Positions 8,635 to 17,205 of a stretch of DNA of 59,337 nt are shown here, in pieces. Location: positions 1-59,337 of the forward strand of contig JBAYZS010000011.1 of the NCBI GenBank assembly GCA_041672395.1. The letters run 5' to 3'. A program made the translations under genes and the position numbers. This DNA comes from UBA5287 sp041672395 (GTDB lineage: Bacteria; Bacteroidota; Bacteroidia; Bacteroidales; Dysgonomonadaceae). Within the stretch, counting starts at the first letter, position 1. Each line of letters begins with the position of its first letter. The notes beneath the pieces were generated by a model that saw only the letters and a list, made by a program, of their open reading frames with translations, made no database searches and had not been told where the DNA came from.

Positions 8635-11481
8635 ATGGAATTACCCCGGACTTATCAATCTTTTCTGAATGAAATTAAATCTTTCATTCCTCAAAAAAGA
8701 ATTTATACAGATCAACTGCGCTGTTTGGCGTGGGGTACTGATGCTGGATTTTACAGGCTTGTGCCTCAAATAGTTATTCGGTCAATGGACGAAAATGAGG
8801 TGTCGAAATTACTTGTAACGGCCAATAAATTTAATTTGCCGGTAACTTTCAGAGCTGCAGGTACTAGCCTTTCGGGACAGGCCATCAGCAATTCAATTTT
8901 GATTGTTGCAGGTAAACATTGGGAGAAATATTCAATATCTCCCAAACACGATAAGATTACACTGCAACCGGGGATAGTAGGCGAGAGGGTTAATGAAATA
9001 CTGAAACCGTATGGAGTAAAGTTTTCGCCGGATCCTGCTTCTGTGAAATATGCAATGGTTGGGGGAATTGTAATGAATAATGCTTCGGGAATGAACTGCG
9101 GAATTCATGCAAACAGCGACAGGGTAATGCTCTCGGCTCGTATGGTTTTTGCTGATGGAACGGTTCTCGATACTGGAAGTGAGGTGAGTAAAAGACTTTT
9201 TGCTGAAACAAAACCTGAGTTTATTGAAAAAATAAAATCTCTACGTGACTACACACGCGCTAACAGGGTCTTGATGGAGCGCATTCAACATAAGTACTCC
9301 ATCAAGAATGTTACAGGGTTAAATATTTTACCTTTTGTGATGTTTGATGATCCGTTTGATATTATCGCTCATTTATTGGTTGGTTCTGAAGGGACGTTGG
9401 CGTTTATGTCGGAAGTGACTGTTAAAACTGAATATGATTTTCCGCTCAAAGCTAGCGCAATGGTGTATTTCAAAAGTATTACTGATGCTTGTAAAGCGGT
9501 AGTGGAATTCAATAAGCTGACGGATGAAAACGGAACGCATATCGTGAAAGGGGCTGAACTGCTTGACAAAAAATCGCTTGCTTCTGTAAATGACCTTACA
9601 GGTAAAGGACTTACAGCAATTCTTACTGAGGTAAAAGGACATTCGAAAACTGAACTTGAGGAACATATTGAACTGGTAACAAAAACACTCAATAAATACG
9701 ATTTGGCTGTTCCTGTATATTTTACTGACGATGAAAATGAGTACTCAAAATATTGGGCTATCCGCTCGGGAATTTTCCCATCGGTTGGCGGAACGCGTCC
9801 CCTCGGAACTACATGTCTGATCGAAGATGTTGCATTTCATATAGAAGATTTGCCTTCTGCAGTGGCCGACCTGCAAAGCTTATTGGAGAAACACCATTAC
9901 GATGATGCTTGTATTTATGGACATTCGTTGGAAGGAAATTTCCATTTTATTATTAATCAGTCGTTCGAGACTGACGAAGAGGTTCATCGCTATGAGTCGC
10001 TGATGGATGAGGTGGTTGAATTTGTGGTTAAGAAATACGACGGGTCTCTTAAAGCTGAGCACGGAACGGGTCGCAATATGGCGCCATTCGTGGAATATGA
10101 ATGGGGGAAAGAGGCTTTTGAGCTGATGAAGGATGTGAAACAGCTCTTCGATCCCAAAAATTTACTCAATCCGGGTGTGATTTTTAATGATGATCCTAAA
10201 TGTCATATCAAAAATTTTAAACCGCTGCCAATTATTAAACTGAAGAACGGTAAAACGGGACTTACTGCCGATAAGTGTATAGAATGTGGGTTTTGTGAGA
10301 TCAACTGCCTGACTACTGGGTTTACTTTGTCGTCGCGACAACGAATTGTCCTTCAGCGCGAAATTTCTCGTCTGAGATGGAGTGGGGAGGAGCCGGAACG
10401 ATTACAGGAACTTGAGAGGGAATATGAATATGCGGGGGAACAGACTTGCGCCGGCGACGGACTTTGTGCTTCTTCTTGCCCAATGGATATTGATACGGGT
10501 GATTTAACGCATGACATCCGTCAGGCAAACACGCCGAAAAAAAGTTCTGCATACAAAGCGGGAAAATATATGGCAAATCATTTTCCTGTCGTAAAAGGGG
10601 CGCTTCGCTCTGCTTTGGCAGTTGCAGGATTTGCTCATAATGTTTTGGGGGATAAAACTGTCACATCGATGGGAAAAGGACTGCACAAAATGGGCTTACC
10701 ATTATGGACGCCTTCTTTGCCGAAAAGGTATAAAATTCATCGCGATAAGCTGAATATTAAGTCTTTCCAAAACAAGGTTGTTTACTTCCCAAGTTGCTTA
10801 AATCAAATGATGGGGGTCGAAAAAGCAGCGCCTGATCAAACACCGCTGGTAAATAAAATGATTTCACTGTTACAAAAAGCGGGGTACGAAATCATTTTCC
10901 CTGAAAAAATGGATGGACTTTGTTGCGGAACTATCTGGGAAAGCAAAGGGATGATGGATATTGCTGATGAAAAAACTAAAGAACTTGAATCTGCTCTCTG
11001 GATGGCAAGCGAACAGGGGAAATATCCGGTTCTGTGTGATCAAAGCCCGTGCCTAAACAGAATGAGGCATAAAATTAGTTCAATGAAACTTTATGAACCG
11101 GCTGAATTTATTTGGGAATTCCTGACGGATAAACTGGTGTTTACGCCGACTGATCAAACGGTTGCACTACATGTGACTTGCTCAATGAAGAAAATGGGAC
11201 TGGATAAGAAAATTATTTCTCTTGCTAAAATGTGTTCAAACAATGTGGTGGTTCCTGAAGAGGTGGGATGTTGCGGTTTTGCAGGGGATAAAGGGTTTTT
11301 TAATCCGGAAATGAATGCGTATGCCTTGAGAAAACTGCATCCGCAAATAGAAAAAATGGGTGCAAAAATTGGCTATTCTAACAGTCGTACTTGTGAAATA
11401 GGATTATCTACTAACGCGGGCATTCCTTATGTGTCTATCGTTTATCTTGTGGATCAATGCACAAAAAGCTTGAATGTTTGA
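8635..11481 (+). CDS. FAD-binding/Fe-S D-2-hydroxyacid dehydrogenase (D-lactate/glycolate type, GlcD-GlcF fusion)
   Basis: A 948-residue fusion of a GlcD-like flavoprotein and a GlcF-like iron-sulfur protein. The FAD-binding (PCMH-type) domain covers about 40-260, with the loop FRAAGTSLSGQ at 72-82 and MVGGIVMNNASG at 141-152. The FAD-oxidase C-terminal part runs to about 520 and ends with AEHGTGRN and FDPKNLLNPG. Ferredoxin-type cysteines follow: C548, C551, C554, C558 and a second set including C605, C611, C615. Two cysteine-rich CCG domains (LCCGTIWES, VGCCGFAGDKG) close the protein. Family members oxidise D-lactate, glycolate or D-2-hydroxyglutarate and pass electrons to the respiratory chain; the exact substrate cannot be read from sequence. 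It has its own promoter and stands alone. Confidence 0.9.
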   Translation: MELPRTYQSFLNEIKSFIPQKRIYTDQLRCLAWGTDAGFYRLVPQIVIRSMDENEVSKLLVTANKFNLPVTFRAAGTSLSGQAISNSILIVAGKHWEKYSISPKHDKITLQPGIVGERVNEILKPYGVKFSPDPASVKYAMVGGIVMNNASGMNCGIHANSDRVMLSARMVFADGTVLDTGSEVSKRLFAETKPEFIEKIKSLRDYTRANRVLMERIQHKYSIKNVTGLNILPFVMFDDPFDIIAHLLVGSEGTLAFMSEVTVKTEYDFPLKASAMVYFKSITDACKAVVEFNKLTDENGTHIVKGAELLDKKSLASVNDLTGKGLTAILTEVKGHSKTELEEHIELVTKTLNKYDLAVPVYFTDDENEYSKYWAIRSGIFPSVGGTRPLGTTCLIEDVAFHIEDLPSAVADLQSLLEKHHYDDACIYGHSLEGNFHFIINQSFETDEEVHRYESLMDEVVEFVVKKYDGSLKAEHGTGRNMAPFVEYEWGKEAFELMKDVKQLFDPKNLLNPGVIFNDDPKCHIKNFKPLPIIKLKNGKTGLTADKCIECGFCEINCLTTGFTLSSRQRIVLQREISRLRWSGEEPERLQELEREYEYAGEQTCAGDGLCASSCPMDIDTGDLTHDIRQANTPKKSSAYKAGKYMANHFPVVKGALRSALAVAGFAHNVLGDKTVTSMGKGLHKMGLPLWTPSLPKRYKIHRDKLNIKSFQNKVVYFPSCLNQMMGVEKAAPDQTPLVNKMISLLQKAGYEIIFPEKMDGLCCGTIWESKGMMDIADEKTKELESALWMASEQGKYPVLCDQSPCLNRMRHKISSMKLYEPAEFIWEFLTDKLVFTPTDQTVALHVTCSMKKMGLDKKIISLAKMCSNNVVVPEEVGCCGFAGDKGFFNPEMNAYALRKLHPQIEKMGAKIGYSNSRTCEIGLSTNAGIPYVSIVYLVDQCTKSLNV

Positions 11482-11625
11482 TTGATAAAATTGTGAATGT
11501 CTTTTCGTAGTGATTCTTTTTCTCTTCTTCTAATATGAATCGACTAAATAGATATTCACTTTTTTTGTAATCTTATTCCATGTCAAAGAGCTTAGTTTTT
11601 TCAAAAATAATTCAAATATTGCTCT

Positions 11626-11674
11626 GATGCTACTCTCACGCTCCTCTCACTATGGTCTCACTATGGTCTCACAA
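11626..11674 (+). repeat. Intergenic dispersed repeat, copy A
   Basis: Begins GATGCT, continues with CTCTCAC and TCCTCTCAC blocks, and contains two tandem 11-base units of ACTATGGTCTC. A related sequence lies at 26442-26476 in another intergenic region. The function is unknown. Confidence 0.55.
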
Positions 11675-11736
11675 ATCTTAGGCGTATCAAATATATCATT
11701 CTTCACATACTCTTAACGTTATTCCTTTTTTTTCGT

Positions 11737-11744
11737 TATATTTG
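11737..11744 (+). promoter_or_regulatory. -7 box of the DUF4091 lipoprotein gene
   Basis: TATATTTG matches TAnnTTTG. Its position rules out an upstream TTG start at 11742 and supports the ATG at 11772. Confidence 0.6.
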
Positions 11745-11771
11745 CCCATTCAACATAAATTCACATTGTTC

Positions 11772-13538
11772 ATGAACAAATTATTACTTATCCTAATTTC
11801 TATCCTTCTTATGACAGGATGCGCTAGCAAAAAAGGCAATACTGATGTGTGCCAAACGTATGAAGAAGCAAATAATCCTGAAACGGTAAAGTCCGACTGG
11901 AATACTGTTGAAAAGGGACTTCAAGTGTCGGTTGGGAGTATCGACCGAAAATACGAACGTGACGAAATACCTGAAGTGAACAACAGCAAAGATTGGACTG
12001 GCGCAGCTTGGAAGGGCGAAAGGGTTTCTATGCAATTTGTGATATGGACTAAAGATAGTGTGCCTAATGTAACAGTTGAATTTGCTGATTTTAAGTCACC
12101 AAATGGTGATAAGATTGCAGCTCAAAATGCTTATGCTCGATTTGTGCGTTATGTGATAACGGATGAGTTCGCGGGTGGCTGTGGACACAGAAAACCTGAG
12201 GATTTTGCAAGCTCGCTGAGCGCTGATGCTCTGGATAATATTTCTTGTTTTTCTGTCTCTCCTAATTCAACACGTCCAATATGGGTAACAATTGACGTGC
12301 CTGCTGATGCTGCGACTGGAATTTATTCTTCTAATTTACAGGTGTTTGCCGATGGAAAAAAGAAGGAAACGATTGCTCTTCAATTGGAGGTTCTGCCACA
12401 AACTTTGCCGCCGGCTGCTGATTGGGAGTTTCATCTTGATTTATGGCAAAACCCTTATGCCACAGCAAGAATCGCAGGGGTTGAACCTTGGTCGGATGCT
12501 CATTGGGCTGCGCTGAAACCTGTGATGGAAATACTTGCGAACGCGGGACAAAAAGTCATTACGGCAACGCTTAACAAAGATCCGTGGAACGGACAGACAG
12601 AAGATCCTTACGGTAGTATGATCGAGTGGACTAAAAAGACGGATGGCAGCTGGAACTACGACTATACGGTATTTGATAACTGGGTGCAGTTTATGATGGA
12701 TCTGGGTATTAAAGACCAGATAAATTGTTATTCAATGGTGCCTTGGGGTAATTTCGTTTATTATCTTGATGAAAAAACGGGACAAGAGGTTAAAGTTGGT
12801 GCTGCTCCGGGAACAAAAGTATATGCTGACATGTGGAAGCCTTTCCTTAATGATTTCATGAAACATTTAGAGGAAAAAGGTTGGAAGGATATTACGCGTA
12901 TCGCAATGGACGAAAGGGCACCTCAAGAAATGAAGGCGATGCTAAAACTGCTGGAGGAGACTTCTCCGGGAATGGGGGTAGCGCTTGCTGATAATCATAA
13001 GAGTTATAAATTATACCCTGATCAACTAAAAGATCTATGCGTCGCACGCGGTGCTGTGGTTGATGAGGTGGATCGCTTGTATAGAAAGGAAAAGGGTTAT
13101 GTAACTACTTGGTATGTTTGCTGTGGTGATGAATTCCCAAATACTTTCACTTTCTCTGATCCTGCTGAGGCTGCTTTTATCGGATGGTACACAAGTGCTG
13201 CCGGATTCGATGGTTTCTTGCGCTGGGCTTATGATAGCTGGGTGAAAGATCCGCTTGTGGATACCAGATTCCGTACTTGGCCTGCGGGAGATACTTATAT
13301 CGTTTATCCTGCGGGACGTAGCTCAATAAGATTTGAACGTTTACGCGAGGGGATTCAGGATGCTGAGAAAATTCGTTTGCTTCGTGAACAATTTATGCTT
13401 GGTTCTTCTGAGGCTGCTCGACAAAAACTGATGAAACTCAATCAAATGGTTGATCAATTCAACTTTGTAGAACGTACTGACAATTATAATGATTTACTCA
13501 ACCAGGGTAAAGATTTGCTGAATGAGTTATCGCGTTGA
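11772..13538 (+). CDS. Lipoprotein with DUF4091-type glycoside-hydrolase-like domain
   Basis: 588 residues from the ATG at 11772. This start is chosen because it gives a clean lipoprotein signal with lipobox MTGC (Cys17) and lies downstream of the promoter box. The body is rich in W and acidic residues (WEFHLDLWQNP, DLGIKDQINCYSMVPWG, RIAMDERAP, GWYTSAAGFDGFLRWAYDSW). The C-terminus (YPAGRSSIRFERLREGIQDAEKI) is the typical end of DUF4091 proteins. These are TIM-barrel-like proteins linked to glycan breakdown. The acidic residues in MDERAP are candidates for catalysis (inference). The protein is anchored to a membrane, probably facing outward. It is 33 bases upstream of the ATP-grasp-like gene. 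Confidence 0.8.
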   Translation: MNKLLLILISILLMTGCASKKGNTDVCQTYEEANNPETVKSDWNTVEKGLQVSVGSIDRKYERDEIPEVNNSKDWTGAAWKGERVSMQFVIWTKDSVPNVTVEFADFKSPNGDKIAAQNAYARFVRYVITDEFAGGCGHRKPEDFASSLSADALDNISCFSVSPNSTRPIWVTIDVPADAATGIYSSNLQVFADGKKKETIALQLEVLPQTLPPAADWEFHLDLWQNPYATARIAGVEPWSDAHWAALKPVMEILANAGQKVITATLNKDPWNGQTEDPYGSMIEWTKKTDGSWNYDYTVFDNWVQFMMDLGIKDQINCYSMVPWGNFVYYLDEKTGQEVKVGAAPGTKVYADMWKPFLNDFMKHLEEKGWKDITRIAMDERAPQEMKAMLKLLEETSPGMGVALADNHKSYKLYPDQLKDLCVARGAVVDEVDRLYRKEKGYVTTWYVCCGDEFPNTFTFSDPAEAAFIGWYTSAAGFDGFLRWAYDSWVKDPLVDTRFRTWPAGDTYIVYPAGRSSIRFERLREGIQDAEKIRLLREQFMLGSSEAARQKLMKLNQMVDQFNFVERTDNYNDLLNQGKDLLNELSR

Positions 13539-13571
13539 GGGTCACGATCTTTACTTTAAACTGAAGGGTTA

Positions 13572-14831
13572 ATGTTTCTGTTTAATCCGGAGAATGATTT
13601 GGCACTGGCTAATTTTGGGGAGCATTACATGCCTCCCGAATCTGCTAGAAGGCTGGGACAGGACTTGTCGGTTTTACCTGCTTGGTATGCGCCTTCAAAT
13701 AGTTTTGTTCTTTCTGATAATGCATTGGATCGTGACTTTCTAATCCGTATGAAAGAACTGTTTCCATTGGATATAAAGCTTGTAAATTCTTCGGAAATTA
13801 CTGGCTGGGATAAACCGATCTTTCCTTGGGGATGGAACCCTACGTTGAGAAAACGACTGCTCAACCTTGGAGTTGATGAGCTTTCTGTCCCGACTAAACT
13901 GTATCTTCAAACTATTCGGGATTACTCTAATAGATTGAACGCTGTTGATATCCATAGTTCATTGATGAGTCAATACTCGAATCGGTCAGGGATTCCACCC
14001 AATTCAGAAAGTCATATCCGTAGTTCATTGATGTGTCAGAACTCGCTTTTTTGTGGAAGTCCTCACTATTTCACGGATGTGAATGAGGTCCTTTTATATT
14101 TGTCTAAACAAAGTGGCGACTGTGTACTGAAAATGCCTTTATCGGGTAGCGGAAAAGGACTTATCTGGATAAAAAATGGTATTACCGACAAACAAACTGA
14201 TTGGTGCCGAAGGGTAATTCTTAATCAGGGTGGAGTGGTCGCGGAACCTGCTTTCAACCGTATTCAGGATTTTGCAATGGAGTTTTTTATCCATAATGCA
14301 AATATTACGTTTGAGGGGTATTCTTTGTTTAACTCTGCTTCATCTGGGGCGTACGCGGGGAATCAATTGCTATCTGATCTCTGTATTGAGCAAAACCTGT
14401 CTGAGTTCTTGCCAGTCAATGAGTTTCATGCTCTGAGAAAGTCTGTGGAACTTGAACTTTTGAAACACTTTCCCAATTATAACGGATATCTGGGTGTGGA
14501 TATGATGGTATGCAAAATCGGAGAATTCTATCGAGTTCATCCTTGCCTGGAGGTGAATCTAAGGATGAATATGGGATTGGTGGCACATCGAATTAACAAA
14601 CAATTTGTGAGTGAACAATCGACGGGTTACTTCAATATCGCTTATTTCAAAAACACTTCCGGTGCTCAAAGTTTCGTACTTAAAAACAATATAGAGCATC
14701 CTCTTGAAATAATCGAAGGAAAAGTTGTGAAGGGTTTTCTTCCGCTTAATCCCGTAAATGAAAATACCCGATATATCGCTTACGCACTTATTGCAAATAA
14801 AGATTATCTTTGTTATTCATTGCTAAAATAA
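13572..14831 (+). CDS. ATP-grasp-like protein of unknown function
   Basis: 419 residues, no signal peptide, so cytoplasmic. It begins MFLFNPENDLALA. A nucleotide-loop-like stretch CVLKMPLSGSGKGLIWI lies at 184-200, and the acidic/basic block CLEVNLRMNMGLVAHRI near 335-350 resembles the metal-binding end of ATP-grasp ligases (E-x-N-x-R). VAEPAFNRIQDFAMEFF also fits the fold. Such enzymes join a carboxylate to an amine or thiol using ATP; the substrate is unknown. Residues 126-147 and 148-157 onward carry an imperfect duplication. The gene overlaps by frame, but not by real start, with the next gene. Confidence 0.6.
   Translation: MFLFNPENDLALANFGEHYMPPESARRLGQDLSVLPAWYAPSNSFVLSDNALDRDFLIRMKELFPLDIKLVNSSEITGWDKPIFPWGWNPTLRKRLLNLGVDELSVPTKLYLQTIRDYSNRLNAVDIHSSLMSQYSNRSGIPPNSESHIRSSLMCQNSLFCGSPHYFTDVNEVLLYLSKQSGDCVLKMPLSGSGKGLIWIKNGITDKQTDWCRRVILNQGGVVAEPAFNRIQDFAMEFFIHNANITFEGYSLFNSASSGAYAGNQLLSDLCIEQNLSEFLPVNEFHALRKSVELELLKHFPNYNGYLGVDMMVCKIGEFYRVHPCLEVNLRMNMGLVAHRINKQFVSEQSTGYFNIAYFKNTSGAQSFVLKNNIEHPLEIIEGKVVKGFLPLNPVNENTRYIAYALIANKDYLCYSLLK
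13948..14045 (+). repeat. Imperfect 66-base in-frame duplication inside the ATP-grasp-like gene
   Basis: The 32 bases at 13948-13979 and 14014-14045 differ at only about 4 positions and are 66 bases (22 codons) apart. The encoded blocks are DIHSSLMSQYS and HIRSSLMCQNS. Confidence 0.75.
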
Positions 14832-14842
14832 ATTTCATCTCT

Positions 14843-16906
14843 ATGGAAAAGTCATTATTACAACTACTTACGGCGCTTTTATTGGTGGGCCTTGTCGCAT
14901 GTAAATCTACTGATTCAAATGATAAAGTAAATAACAAACGGATTATGTATATTCCTGAAAATATTACTAATGAGGTAATTAATCAACTCAAAGATTCATT
15001 GGGTGAAACTGCTGCATTCCGCATCGAACGCGGTGTTCAACAAGTTGCTGGATTGTGGCAGGAAAGTGATGGTACAAAAGATGACTTCATTGCTTTTTGT
15101 AAGTCGAACTTTGTTGCTGACTCAACTGATTTGTTTTCACTTTATTCTAAATTGGAAAGAAATACAGAGATTTTTTATGGATATTTCCATAAAATGGACG
15201 TAATGCTCAAAGAACCTTTGCAACTTACTGGCCCTGAAGTAATGCCAATTGATATGATGTTTGGCAGTTACGACGTATCAGCACATTTGAATGATGATTT
15301 GTATAACAATAAAGTGGCTTTTATTACTTCCTTGAATTTCCCTTATTATTCTTTGAAGGAAAAGACTGAGTTGGGGGAACAATGGTCTAGAAAAGAATGG
15401 GCTTACGCACGAATGGGTGATCGTTTTACAGCTCGTATTCCGGCTGATATTCAGCAAAATATATCGAAAACACTCACGGAGGCTGACGCTTATATTTCTG
15501 ATTATAATATCTATATGGGTAATCTGCTTACAAATGATGCTCAAACGCTCTTCCCTAAAGACTTGAAATTGATAACTCATTGGGGGTTACGCGACGAATT
15601 GAAATCTGATTACGCGGATGCAGAAAACGGATTGGCCAAACAGCGTATTATCTATTCTGTAATGAAACGAATCATTGATCAGTCTATTCCGCAGGAGGTA
15701 ATAAACAGTGATAAGTATGCCTGGAATCCCGAGACAAACAAGTTGTATGATAATGGAAATGAGGTGACTGCTAATCCAGAACCGGATAAAAGATATAAAG
15801 TATTACTGGCTAATTTTAATGCATTAAAGAATTCGGATCTTTATTATCCTGACAATTCCACATATTTAAAGCGAGCATTTGAAGATGGCATGGAAATACC
15901 TCAATCGGACGTTAAAATGCTTTTTGAGAAATTTGTGTCTTCACCACAAGTGAAAGAGGTTGCTGCTGTAATTGAGAAAAGGTTAGGTCGTAAATTGGAA
16001 CCATTTGATATTTGGTATAATGGGTTCAAAGGTAGGGGAGGAATTTCTGAAGATCAATTGACAGCAATCACTACCGCTAAATTTCCTGACGAAAAAGCTG
16101 TTAAAGCTGATTTGCCTAATATACTTGTAAAATTGGGTTGGAAACCAGACAAAGCAAAACAAATCAGTTCACTCATTGAAGTAGATGCATCGCGTGGCGC
16201 TGGTCACGCTTGGGGTGCTACAATGCGCAACGATGTTGCTCACCTAAGAACACGCATCGGTGAAAAGGGTATGGATTACAAAGGTTACAACATTGCTGTT
16301 CATGAATTCGGACATTGTGTTGAACAGACACAAACCATGAACGATGTTGATTACTACATGCTTAACGGTGTTCCTAATACGGCATTTACAGAAGCAGTAG
16401 CTTTTATATTTCAGAATCGTGATTTGGAATTACTTGGAGTTAAGGAACCGAATCTTGAGGATAAATATAACGAAGTACTCGATGCTTTCTGGGGGTGTTA
16501 TGAAATTATGGGTGTTTCTTTAGTTGACATGCAAGTATGGGAATGGATGTACGCCAATCCTAATGCTACCCCGGCAGATTTGAAGTCGGCAATCAACAAT
16601 ATAGCTACAGATATTTGGAATAAGTATTATTCAGATGTTCTGGGCGGGAAAGATGAACCTGTTCTAGCTATTTATTCTCATATGATTGACAATCCCTTAT
16701 ATCTTTCAAATTATCCTATTGGACACCTGATTAGTTTTCAGGTTGAGCAACAAGTTGAGGGAAAGAACTTGGCTGAAGAATTCGAACGAATGTACTTACA
16801 AGGACGAATCATTCCACAGATTTGGATGAAGAATGCTGTTAGGAAACCAATTGCCATAGAACCTTTGCTGAAAGCAACTACTGAAGCATTAAATGCTGTT
16901 AAGTAG
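14843..16906 (+). CDS. Zinc metallopeptidase lipoprotein (HEFGH gluzincin)
   Basis: 687 residues from the ATG at 14843; the frame stays open 33 bases further up, but this ATG gives a lipoprotein signal with lipobox LVAC (Cys20). The zinc site is HEFGH at 487-491, with E517 in the downstream TEAVAF helix as the likely third ligand, as in gluzincins. The layout (long helical N-terminus, HEFGH near the end) recalls M3 oligopeptidases or the M49 group, but the motif HEFGHC followed by EQTQ is not typical of either, so the family is left open. It probably trims peptides in the periplasm. It is the third gene in a row after the DUF4091 and ATP-grasp genes. Confidence 0.75.
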   Translation: MEKSLLQLLTALLLVGLVACKSTDSNDKVNNKRIMYIPENITNEVINQLKDSLGETAAFRIERGVQQVAGLWQESDGTKDDFIAFCKSNFVADSTDLFSLYSKLERNTEIFYGYFHKMDVMLKEPLQLTGPEVMPIDMMFGSYDVSAHLNDDLYNNKVAFITSLNFPYYSLKEKTELGEQWSRKEWAYARMGDRFTARIPADIQQNISKTLTEADAYISDYNIYMGNLLTNDAQTLFPKDLKLITHWGLRDELKSDYADAENGLAKQRIIYSVMKRIIDQSIPQEVINSDKYAWNPETNKLYDNGNEVTANPEPDKRYKVLLANFNALKNSDLYYPDNSTYLKRAFEDGMEIPQSDVKMLFEKFVSSPQVKEVAAVIEKRLGRKLEPFDIWYNGFKGRGGISEDQLTAITTAKFPDEKAVKADLPNILVKLGWKPDKAKQISSLIEVDASRGAGHAWGATMRNDVAHLRTRIGEKGMDYKGYNIAVHEFGHCVEQTQTMNDVDYYMLNGVPNTAFTEAVAFIFQNRDLELLGVKEPNLEDKYNEVLDAFWGCYEIMGVSLVDMQVWEWMYANPNATPADLKSAINNIATDIWNKYYSDVLGGKDEPVLAIYSHMIDNPLYLSNYPIGHLISFQVEQQVEGKNLAEEFERMYLQGRIIPQIWMKNAVRKPIAIEPLLKATTEALNAVK

Positions 16907-16980
16907 GATTCTTTTTGTAGGTCTTGTCTGTTTAATTGCAAATAAATCATGTTTAATTTAAATAATTAAGACCATTTTTT

Positions 16981-16988
16981 TATCTTTG
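16981..16988 (+). promoter_or_regulatory. -7 box of tRNA-Ser
   Basis: TATCTTTG, matching TAnnTTTG, 16 bases before the mature tRNA 5' end. Confidence 0.6.
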
Positions 16989-17004
16989 TAAGTACCTCAA
17001 GTAA

Positions 17005-17091
17005 GGAAAGCTGCCAGAGTGGTCGATCGGGCTTGACTCGAAATCAAGTGTACGGGCAACTGTACCGGGGGTTCGAATCCCTCGCTTTCCG
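17005..17091 (+). tRNA. tRNA-Ser (anticodon CGA)
   Basis: 87 bases with acceptor stem GGAAAGC/GCTTTCC and discriminator G. The anticodon arm CTTGA-CTCGAAA-TCAAG gives CGA, reading UCG (Ser). A long variable arm (TACGGGCAACTGTACC region) is typical of serine tRNAs. CCA is not encoded. Confidence 0.95.
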
Positions 17092-17112
17092 CTTATTTTG
17101 GGAGAAAGTAAA

Positions 17113-17120
17113 TATTTTTG
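17113..17120 (+). promoter_or_regulatory. Possible promoter of the Gfo/Idh-TIM-barrel pair
   Basis: TATTTTTG matches TAnnTTTG, 85 bases before the start codon at 17206. A TTTG at 17097-17100 is too close for a normal -33 box. Confidence 0.4.
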
Positions 17121-17205
17121 CATTTGCACCTTTATTGATACAATACCTTTATTTGCTAACAAAATAATACAAGTTAAACAATTAATAATATTTAAACTAA
17201 TTACA

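Noticed and set aside
11742..11771. Upstream TTG start for the DUF4091 gene
   Set aside because: It overlaps the promoter -7 box; the ATG at 11772 gives a proper lipoprotein signal.
14810..14842. Upstream start for the metallopeptidase gene
   Set aside because: It would overlap the previous gene and spoil the lipoprotein signal; the ATG at 14843 fits better.
17098..17205. Upstream start for the first Gfo/Idh gene
   Set aside because: The extra residues are not family-like, and the Tat signal begins at 17206.
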